Positions 52,472 to 59,549 of a stretch of DNA of 64,000 nt are shown here, one piece after another. The stretch is taken from contig JAEWAQ010000012.1 of NCBI GenBank assembly GCA_023391635.1, positions 124,001-188,000 on the forward strand. Direction: 5' to 3'. Origin of the DNA: Bacillota bacterium. Lineage in GTDB: Bacteria; Bacillota; Bacilli; Paenibacillales; Paenibacillaceae. How positions within the stretch are numbered: position 1 is the stretch's first letter; every line of letters starts with the position of its first letter. The position numbers and the translations under genes are program-made. The notes under the pieces were generated by a model. It searched no databases. It saw only the letters and a list, made by a program, of their open reading frames with translations, and had not been told where the DNA came from.

Positions 52472-55324
52472 CTATGAAATGTGTGGTACTGTGAACCGGA
52501 ATACCGTGCCCTGCACGGTATCGCTGGCGACGGACACTGCGCCATGCAGCGTCTCGACCGCGTGCTTGACTGCGCTCAGTCCGAACCCGCGACCGGAAAT
52601 GTGACTGACCGTGCGTCTGGTGGAGAACGAATCGTGGAAAATGAACATAAGCTGTTCTTCCCGCGAGGCTGCGTCGAATTCCGCTGCCGTGGCGAGTCCT
52701 TTGTCCAATGCGATGCGCCGGATGTCCGCTGTGTCGATGATGCTGCCGTCGTTGGCGATCGCAATGGCGATGTTGCCGTCCGCTGCGTCGATCCGGCACG
52801 AGATTGTGCCGGCCCTGGTCTTGCCGAACGAAGCGCGCACTTCCGGCGTCTCGATACCGTGGTCGACCATGTTCGAGAACACATGACTGAGCGAGCGGGC
52901 GAGTGGCAAATACCGCTCATGATCGACGACGAATTCGCCGCCTTCGATTGACATCGGGTAGACGGATTTGCCAAGCCTGTCGGCAAGCCGTTGCACGTAG
53001 TCCGGGTAGATCGACAGCAGGTCACGCATGGGCTTGCAGCCCAGCCGCCGCAGTTCTTCGATAATTCGGGTCCCTTCGGCAGACGGGAATAGTTCGGCTA
53101 TCATGCGCTGCAGCTGGACCAGCTTCTCCTTCTTCACGGACACCGTCTCCGACTCGTCGGTGAACCGGTCGCCGAGCATGTCGCGCAGCACCTGCATGTC
53201 CGCATCCAGCCAGCAGAAGCAGTCGATCGCGGCTAGCCATTCCGCGAATTCCCTCGGCATGTCCCCGTCATTGCGGTCGTCGGCCTGCTGTCGCCAATCC
53301 AACAGGCACGTTTCGAAGTCGTGAAGCCCGTCCACAACCGCCAGGAAATCCAACTGGGCCCAGTTGCCCTTAAATGTATGCGCATGACGCAACAGCTCGT
53401 CAATCTTGTCCGCCAGCGGCGCGTCGACCGCCATAATGGAGCGGATGCCGGTTGCTGCGAACAGCTTGTAGTCTTCGGTCAATTCTTTGAACATCGCGTA
53501 AAAAGTGACGACGCGTACAACCATTCGCAGCATGCGCCTCTCCTGCTCCATCGCCGCTTCGAGCCGTCGCCGGTCGCTGATGTCGGTCATGATTACCATA
53601 ACGCGAGAGGGCATGCCGGCTTCGTCGTCGAGCTTCTTGAATTGCAGTTCCACGTGCCGGCCGTTGATCCGTACTTCGCCAGGCAGCAGCGAGAGCAGCA
53701 TGTCTACCTGCACTTCGTCCCGCTCGCGAATGATCTGCTGCATCAGGTCCTCGAAAAATCCCTGCTCCGTCATATCCGAAGCGTAGATCAGCAAGGACAA
53801 CGGCTGTCCCGCCAGATCGGGACCGAGCAGCCGCTCGCATTCGACACTGTACTCCGACATGATCAGCAAATCTTCGGCTACCGAGAGGAACCCCTGTCCT
53901 GCCTTGTCCAGCAGATTGCGGATCGCCAGTGTGCGCTGCTCCACCTGGCTTTCCAGCGTTATGTTCCACTGTTCCAACTGCAGATGCATGCGCTGCAGGT
54001 CGGTGTTCTGCTCGTTCAGCCGCTGCGATTGCTCACGCGTGCGCCGGAACAGCCGGGAAGCGAAATGTACGACATTGCCCGAACAGAAGACAACGATCAG
54101 AAGCACCGACAAATTGAGCGACAGATTGGCCGCTTCGTTGATTATGGCAGCCGCTGCTCCGAACCATCCCGGGAAACGGTCGCTGAGCAAAGCCAACGGT
54201 GCAGCGATCAAATTGATCAGGAAAAAACATGAGAAACCGTAGCCGAACCAGCGGACATCGGCGGCGTTGCGCTTGTTCCAGGCAGGAACCAGCAGACGCA
54301 GGCAGACTGCCGACGCGGCGGACAGCAGGATGGGATACGAGAAGGCGAGAACCGGGTTCAATGCGATGACGATGTCGGGCAGCCAACGAAGCGCCGCCGA
54401 ATACAGGATGCTGCCAACGAGCATGCTCAAGCCGACGATCCGGAGCGTGCGGGCGAAGGGCGGATGCAGCACACGGATAAAATATTCGATGAAGGCGCAG
54501 ATCATCAGCGCGGTTACAGGGCCGCTCGCATGCAACTGCACCGCGCTCAGATCGAAGAACAGATCAAGCGCCGGCAGCTCGAGCAGCAGCTTGAGCCCGA
54601 TCGTCAGCGCGAACAACGCGAAGTAGACATTGCTTCTATGTTCACGGTTGATCGCGTGAATGCCGAGAGCGAGCAGGCCGAAGGAGAAGAACAGCGCCAG
54701 CACGATCATGCCGTTGATATGCTCGCGGACAAGTCCCATCTTCAGCTCGTCCAGGCTGCCATACTTGATCGTGCCAAGTTCGTTCATTAACAGAGGCGTG
54801 TAAATGCGCATCGTCAGTTCGAAAGGCTCTGGGCCTGGCGGAAGATGGACGAACAGCGGCCGGGCGCCTTCGATTGCGAACGAATCGCGGGTCATGTCGC
54901 CATTGCGGTGGATCAGGATACCGTCGACATAGATTTCAAAATGATAGTTGACGCCTGTCATCATCAGATAGGAGTCTTGTCGGATGCCGGGCATCTCGCT
55001 GCGAAGCCACGTATATTCGCCCGGCCAATACGGCTGGTTCACTTCCTTCAGACGCTCGAACGGCAGCCATTCCACCGAATCGCCGATGCGGAAAGCTTCC
55101 CACGCCATTGCTTCGGCTCCCGGTTTGAACAGCGGCTCCTTCCCGTTATCCTCGGGCGTTCTCGAATAGTTGCCGCCGACCGGCATTTCATCCCGCGGCT
55201 GGAGTGGCGGCGCTGGCTGCAGAGCCGCGGCGTCCGCCGTCCATGCGCACCCCAGCAATGCTGTTCCGACAGCGGCAACAGCCAACATCAGGCGAACCGA
55301 TCTTGCGCATGCGAATAGAATCAT
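52472..55324 (-). CDS. 7TM-DISM sensor with PAS, HPt and CheA-like ATPase domains
   Basis: About 950 residues. Signal peptide (with LLGC near its end), a 7TMR-DISM extracellular sensor (about 40-165), seven helices (about 190-390), a coiled coil (VEQRTLAIRN), a PAS-like part (RVMVIMTDISDRRRLEAAM), an HPt domain with phospho-His649 in HAHTFKGN, and a CheA-type ATPase (LSHVFSNMVDHGIETPEVR, GRGFGLSAVKHAVETL). It is therefore a chemotaxis-like kinase fused to a membrane receptor, expected to phosphorylate the adjacent receiver protein. ATG 55324 has AGGGAGT upstream. The gap 55325-55886 holds only a dispersed repeat and a short GGCGAAA-rich stretch. Confidence 0.88.
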   Translation of the reverse strand: MILFACARSVRLMLAVAAVGTALLGCAWTADAAALQPAPPLQPRDEMPVGGNYSRTPEDNGKEPLFKPGAEAMAWEAFRIGDSVEWLPFERLKEVNQPYWPGEYTWLRSEMPGIRQDSYLMMTGVNYHFEIYVDGILIHRNGDMTRDSFAIEGARPLFVHLPPGPEPFELTMRIYTPLLMNELGTIKYGSLDELKMGLVREHINGMIVLALFFSFGLLALGIHAINREHRSNVYFALFALTIGLKLLLELPALDLFFDLSAVQLHASGPVTALMICAFIEYFIRVLHPPFARTLRIVGLSMLVGSILYSAALRWLPDIVIALNPVLAFSYPILLSAASAVCLRLLVPAWNKRNAADVRWFGYGFSCFFLINLIAAPLALLSDRFPGWFGAAAAIINEAANLSLNLSVLLIVVFCSGNVVHFASRLFRRTREQSQRLNEQNTDLQRMHLQLEQWNITLESQVEQRTLAIRNLLDKAGQGFLSVAEDLLIMSEYSVECERLLGPDLAGQPLSLLIYASDMTEQGFFEDLMQQIIRERDEVQVDMLLSLLPGEVRINGRHVELQFKKLDDEAGMPSRVMVIMTDISDRRRLEAAMEQERRMLRMVVRVVTFYAMFKELTEDYKLFAATGIRSIMAVDAPLADKIDELLRHAHTFKGNWAQLDFLAVVDGLHDFETCLLDWRQQADDRNDGDMPREFAEWLAAIDCFCWLDADMQVLRDMLGDRFTDESETVSVKKEKLVQLQRMIAELFPSAEGTRIIEELRRLGCKPMRDLLSIYPDYVQRLADRLGKSVYPMSIEGGEFVVDHERYLPLARSLSHVFSNMVDHGIETPEVRASFGKTRAGTISCRIDAADGNIAIAIANDGSIIDTADIRRIALDKGLATAAEFDAASREEQLMFIFHDSFSTRRTVSHISGRGFGLSAVKHAVETLHGAVSVASDTVQGTVFRFTVPHIS

Positions 55325-55620
55325 GGGACACTCCCTATGCAATCCGTCGATGTCCTTTATTTTACATAAACTTGGTGAAAATTTGGTGAAATTGTCGGAG
55401 AGTGTCCGCGGTTTGGATGATGAGTTATTCTTTCGTGCTTATAGGGAATTCCGCACCGTAAATGTGATGCCGGTCGCCGCGCCCACGATTTGTCCTGACG
55501 GTAGAATCGGTCGAAAATGCGTGGCAGACGCGGGAGGTGTCGGTCCGCTGATGCGTAACACGAATGAGGCGAAATTTTCAGTCCGCCGTGGTGCAAGTAA
55601 TTTCGCCTTTGCGTTGATAC

Positions 55621-55656
55621 GTAGGAACTTTATCATAAGTGACGGCGAAAAATAAG
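55621..55656. repeat. Dispersed intergenic repeat, copy 3
   Basis: GTAGGAACTTTATCATAAGT then GACGGCGAAAAATAAG. Its right end GGCGAAAAAT is mirrored by ATTTCGCC at 55600, giving a larger inverted repeat. Related to 28395, 29383 and 62305. Confidence 0.5.
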
Positions 55657-55886
55657 GGTGTTGGAAGAGCTTAGAGAGTTGTCAGAGTGGTGTAAGAAAT
55701 TACTATATAAATGTGCTTATCCCTAGATTTGGAGTCGTGGGAGATTCTTGCATGGGGAAATACGACATTGTTTTCCATTTTCATGGTATGATTGAGGCAA
55801 GCCTTGATTTTGACGATGAGGTTATGAATGTAATACAAGCCTACTGAAAATGAAATTAGATAATCAGATTAATGGTGGTGAAGCAA

Positions 55887-56600
55887 GTGCCGACATTTAC
55901 CTGTGAATTTTATCTAGCAAGTGATTCAAATTTAAGGAATACCCTTACCTGTCATTTTTCGGATTGGGAGATCGGACAATTTGGCACACTTTACAGCGAG
56001 AATTTATTGCTTTCATTAGGCAGACATTTCACCTTGTATACAACTGGGGCGACTGGCGGCTTTGAAATTATTAGAAATACATACATAGGAAGACCAGTGG
56101 GCAGGTTTGACATGTTAGGTTTAAAAAGAAAAGCTCCTTTAGTATCGGGCAATATCGGAGAGGCATTAGCAATGCCTGCACTTACTGCATGTTGTAAAGT
56201 ACCTATTTACAGAATGCCTTTTCAGAGATTCCGTTCATCAGCCAAATGTCCAGATTATAGGTTTCAGACAGTTCCTCGTCTATTAAGCTTTCTCTGGAAA
56301 CTACCCAGATCTACATTTTCAAGTTTTCCGGATGATCTACCTATGGAAGTAAAGTCCCATTTGGGTAATAGCCAAAAGTATCCTATAACAGCATTGCATC
56401 AGTTGAAAAGTTATTGGAACGAGTGTGCGGCAAACTACCCTAAAGGAATCGGATTTGGAATCATTTCTAGAGTTAATCTCAAGACCAATGTAATAAGGTA
56501 CTTCTTATTTATCCCAAAGGGTGGTGTGGCAAACCCCACCATATTAAACGCGAGATATAAGAGCTTTTACGATAAACCAGGGAGGTATTTTGAAGTATGA
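55887..56600 (+). CDS. Putative PD-(D/E)XK nuclease-like protein, AT-rich cassette gene 1
   Basis: 237 residues. Family not recognised, but three elements in order fit a PD-(D/E)XK nuclease core: GNIGEALAMPALTACC (Glu92, the helix Glu of many restriction folds), CPDYRF (Asp123) and MEVKS (Glu154-Val-Lys156). The region before (residues 1-85) is beta-rich, starting PTFTCEFYLASDSN. GTG 55887 has GGTGGTG six bases upstream and is preferred to ATG 55872. The stop overlaps the start of the next gene by four bases. Base composition is much more AT-rich than the genes before 55.3 kb, as expected for a transferred defence cassette. Nuclease activity is inferred only from the motif pattern. Confidence 0.55.
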   Translation: MPTFTCEFYLASDSNLRNTLTCHFSDWEIGQFGTLYSENLLLSLGRHFTLYTTGATGGFEIIRNTYIGRPVGRFDMLGLKRKAPLVSGNIGEALAMPALTACCKVPIYRMPFQRFRSSAKCPDYRFQTVPRLLSFLWKLPRSTFSSFPDDLPMEVKSHLGNSQKYPITALHQLKSYWNECAANYPKGIGFGIISRVNLKTNVIRYFLFIPKGGVANPTILNARYKSFYDKPGRYFEV

Positions 56601-57310
56601 AAGATAAGTCAATACCTTTACTTAACAATAGTTTATTAATGCACTGGGTTGCAGACTATGAAAAAAGCATGAGATTGATCGAGGAGGCAGAGCGCGTACT
56701 TAAGGAAGTTGGATTGGATGTCGAACTTATTCCCCAAAAACTTGCAACCTGGTCAACTGACGAGTATTCCGAAAATGTAAGGGAGGATACGTTGCTCTCA
56801 GTCGGTAATGAGAAAAAAGAGATTAAGACAAAAAGAGAAAAGGTAAACACGAGGGAGCAGTTGATAGCAACTCAAGCAAGTAGATTATATGAGCTTTCAG
56901 AGAAAAAAGCCAAGTCGATAGACAAGAAAAAAAACATCAAACAAAACGAGGTCGACCCTATTGTCACGTCTCATTCAGAAAGGTTGTCATGTTTATCCAT
57001 AAGAACAGATATTCTAAATTATGAAGTTAGATTGGTAGTAGACGGTAGATTCAAATGGCGCAAGAAATCCTTTGAAAACATTGAATTAGATGGATTTTAT
57101 ATAAGTTGCATCTCTAACAATAGTCACGAATCAGTATTTCACATAGAAAATCGTCTTCTCTCTGGAGTTATATACTTTTCGAGTTTAGGGCTTGCTGAGG
57201 GGAGGTTTTATGAACAAGAAGGTGTGCGGGCTCCAGACAGGAGCGAGTTGTTGATAATAATAGTTAAAAGTGTTGCTCAAAAAGTATTCGGTATAAATTC
57301 CAAAATATAA
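56597..57310 (+). CDS. Unknown partner protein, AT-rich cassette gene 2
   Basis: 237 residues. The N-terminal half is charged and helical with coiled-coil character (YEKSMRLIEEAERVLKEVGL, KKEIKTKREKVNTREQLIAT, LYELSEKKAKSIDKKKNIKQ). The C-terminal half is globular (LNYEVRLVVDGRFKWRKKSF, ELDGFYISCISNNSHESVFH, GVIYFSSLGLAEGRFYEQEG). I do not recognise the family. Its start overlaps the stop of the nuclease-like gene, so the two form an obligate pair. A targeting, regulatory or immunity role toward the first protein is a guess. Confidence 0.6.
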   Translation: MKDKSIPLLNNSLLMHWVADYEKSMRLIEEAERVLKEVGLDVELIPQKLATWSTDEYSENVREDTLLSVGNEKKEIKTKREKVNTREQLIATQASRLYELSEKKAKSIDKKKNIKQNEVDPIVTSHSERLSCLSIRTDILNYEVRLVVDGRFKWRKKSFENIELDGFYISCISNNSHESVFHIENRLLSGVIYFSSLGLAEGRFYEQEGVRAPDRSELLIIIVKSVAQKVFGINSKI

Positions 57311-57311
57311 T

Positions 57312-57405
57312 CCCTCAAGGTTTCTATCAGGGTGAACCAACACATAAGGACTTCAACATCTATTGCTTCTGCAATTTTTGCGATATTTTCAAGGGAAGTA
57401 TTCCA
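57312..57405 (-). pseudogene. C-terminal remnant of an XRE (HigA-like) regulator
   Basis: On the minus strand WNTSLENIAKIAEAIDVEVL reads like the last helices of an XRE repressor (T-LE-IAKALDVEV). The helix-turn-helix upstream is missing because the sequence switches at about 57411 to the antisense of the cwlJ remnant. Confidence 0.45.
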
Positions 57406-57411
57406 CCATTT

Positions 57412-57504
57412 TGGTATAACCAGCCGTTCATAGGATGATGGAAGAAGCACTGTTTTTATGAATCGACAGCGGTAGAATGTGAAAATGTATATAATACGTT
57501 TTAA
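57412..57504 (+). pseudogene. Decayed copy of the cwlJ 3' end
   Basis: TGGTATAACCAGCCGTTC and the following 80 bases parallel cwlJ at 19330-19423. The reading is WYNQPFIG-stop-WKKHCFYESTAVECENVYNT and F, with an Arg codon turned to TGA. Similarity continues past the stop codon (TTATCTCATTAA.GCG.CGCG.AAATCGC), so the copy includes the terminator region. Confidence 0.75.
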
Positions 57505-57561
57505 TTTGTGGGTGCGACAAAACATTATCTCATTAAAGCGTCGCGCAAATCGCTGTATACT

Positions 57562-58317
57562 TCAATTCCCTTTAGCTCCTCCCGCAATTTTGAGGATTTC
57601 ATCCATCTCTTCGCTAAGGTCCTTCCAGCGATACAAGTCAATGGGATCATCCAATTCGCTTTCGGACTCGGTGAAAGCTTCTTGATACGACTTTTTTCCG
57701 TACTTGAGTTGAAGTTCAGCGATCTCCTGATTGATTTCGAAGAGACGCTCTTCGGGGGATTGTTCCAACTTTTTCTTCTTTTGGTAGTTCATCTGCATGC
57801 GAATGGAGTATACAGGATCACGCATTAATTCGATTGCATGTTTTGGAATCTTGTTTTGTGAACCATTATTCATGCATTCCAAACCTTGCTTGACATATTT
57901 ATTCAACGTCACTTTAGAAATACCCAACATCTCGGCAGCATCTTTGGGCTTTAACAAATAGGAATCATGGTAATTAAATTCAATTGATGATCCGCCAAGG
58001 TCATAGTACCAAGTTTCGAAATCCACTTTGAGTTTCCCAAAGTCCAAATCACTTGCCGGGAAGTGCATGCTGTTCAATCGCTCCAACCATTTAAATAAAT
58101 TCTTTTTATGCTTGGAAGAGATGAGATAGTCTGAAGTATACTTGAACTCTTCGTTACTTATTTTAATCCCCATAAGTTTGTCAGGGAAAAGCGTTGATAA
58201 CAACGCAAGGATTTTCGTGAAAATATAGTCCGTTTCTTTTTCGATATATAGTTCATTTTTTTGCTCAAAAGCCAGTTCTATTTGACGGTGCGCATACTCA
58301 TAGAATACTTTACTCAT
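57562..58317 (-). CDS. Helix-turn-helix (excisionase-like) protein of unknown role
   Basis: 251 residues. A MerR/excisionase-type helix-turn-helix occupies about 120-165: LLKPKDAAEMLGISKVTLNK then YVKQGLECMNNGSQNKIPKH. The N-terminal 115 residues are helical, without a known motif. The C-terminal 80 residues are a charged coiled coil (YQKKKKLEQSPEERLFEINQ, EIAELQLKYGKKSYQEAF). ATG 58317 has GGAG about nine bases upstream. AT-rich like its neighbours. Possibly a regulator of the flanking cassettes; family not known to me. Confidence 0.65.
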   Translation of the reverse strand: MSKVFYEYAHRQIELAFEQKNELYIEKETDYIFTKILALLSTLFPDKLMGIKISNEEFKYTSDYLISSKHKKNLFKWLERLNSMHFPASDLDFGKLKVDFETWYYDLGGSSIEFNYHDSYLLKPKDAAEMLGISKVTLNKYVKQGLECMNNGSQNKIPKHAIELMRDPVYSIRMQMNYQKKKKLEQSPEERLFEINQEIAELQLKYGKKSYQEAFTESESELDDPIDLYRWKDLSEEMDEILKIAGGAKGN

Positions 58318-58486
58318 CTTTATCAACTCCTTGCCTCCATTCTACATCAAGTTTATGAATTTTAAATAACGTTAATTGTTATTATTGGCAAAACGTTAAC
58401 CCCTCGTACATTAACTTATGCGGTCTCCATCTAAAATAGCAACCTAGGGGAAGCAAATGCCGTGTGACGTTCTTGTTGGTTGAGTC

Positions 58487-59005
58487 TTTGAATACGAAGG
58501 ACCGCTGGCTGAAACAGAAAATGTCCAAGTCTTGCTCTTTTGGGAGGAGAAATTGGACAACTCGCGTACTCCATTCTGTATCCTGTGCACGGATCTGAGT
58601 CTGAATGTCGTGACCATTCTGGCTTATTACCGAACGCGCTGGCATATAGAAACGGGCTATCGCTACTTAAAAGAGTTGCTCGGATTCGATCAGTACCGGT
58701 TGCTTTCGTTTCAAGGCATTTCTCGCTATTGGACCATTCAATTTCTTGTGCAAAACTTGTTGGAGTTCCAGCGGCATGCATGGTCTACATCTCAAAGCAG
58801 GATGACGCTTGGAGATGTAGAGAGACGCTTCCGTTACGAGCAGACAGGGCAAATGATTCTATACGTTTACGAACAAGCCCTAAAAAACAAGCCATTGTTC
58901 GACGTACTTCGCGAGTTGAACGGTCTGGATAATCGCGTTAATCACTCATACTACCAGTCTGTCCATATACGGGGTATGACCTATGAAATTGCGACAGTCA
59001 AGTAA
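58487..59005 (+). pseudogene. C-terminal fragment of an IS4-like DDE transposase
   Basis: In frame from 58490: VFEYEGPLAETENVQVLLFW, then ILAYYRTRWHIETGYRYLKE and LLGFDQYRLLSFQGISRYWT, the YREK-like (R-W-IE-.-Y..LK) catalytic Glu region of IS4-type transposases, and an ordinary C-terminus. The N-terminal two thirds, including the first two Asp residues, are absent, so it cannot move by itself. It marks recombination between the two AT-rich cassettes. Confidence 0.75.
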
Positions 59006-59104
59006 GAAATTTAGATCAGTATTATATTAAAAAAAATGAAGGGAAAAATCGGTTATCTGGAGAATTAAATAATTAACAAAGATTTGGGTGTTAGGTGGGG
59101 CGGT

Positions 59105-59530
59105 ATGGACGATTATCCTTCTGCTTTTATTAGTAGGTGCTTAGATACAAAACGGTTACACACACAAGAAAGAAAAATAGCAGCAATGCATTTAGGCGGT
59201 ATTGTAATTGAATGTTTTTTGAAAAAAACGTGCTTCATCTACCATGGAATATCTAAATGGGGAGATGTAAGTGTTCGAACTAGAACTATTGTGCAAAATC
59301 CCAAACATAGGATTTCAAATGCAATAAAATTAATTAGCAATTTGCATATGAGGGCTAATGCTAGCCCAATAATCATGAACGCAATAAGAAAAGTCCAAGA
59401 ACCGTGTGGTCAGGATTATATATTGTGGAGATATCAAGGTGTGGAACCAAGTCAAGTAGACTTCGATGACTGGTATAACTCCTATAAACTATTGCTAAAA
59501 TGGTTAATACTTCAATCAAAAACCATATGA
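59105..59530 (+). CDS. HEPN-like helical protein upstream of a double P-loop ATPase
   Basis: 141 residues, all-helical. The segment TQERKIAAMHLGGIVIECFL KK resembles the first long helix of HEPN proteins (A..HL.G...E..LK), and RTRTIVQNPKHRI carries Arg and His spaced roughly like a HEPN RNase motif, although not the strict R-x4-6-H. HEPN assignment is therefore tentative. ATG 59105 has AGGTGGGG just upstream. Only 20 bases separate it from the ATPase gene, so they are one operon. In defence systems HEPN proteins are often the RNA-cutting effector. Confidence 0.45.
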   Translation: MDDYPSAFISRCLDTKRLHTQERKIAAMHLGGIVIECFLKKTCFIYHGISKWGDVSVRTRTIVQNPKHRISNAIKLISNLHMRANASPIIMNAIRKVQEPCGQDYILWRYQGVEPSQVDFDDWYNSYKLLLKWLILQSKTI

Positions 59531-59549
59531 GAAGTGGTGAGAAGATAAA

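Noticed and set aside
53321..54232. 303-codon plus-strand frame
   Set aside because: Antisense of the large sensor kinase gene.
58382..58781. Minus-strand frames opposite the transposase fragment
   Set aside because: They are shadows of the IS4-like coding frame.
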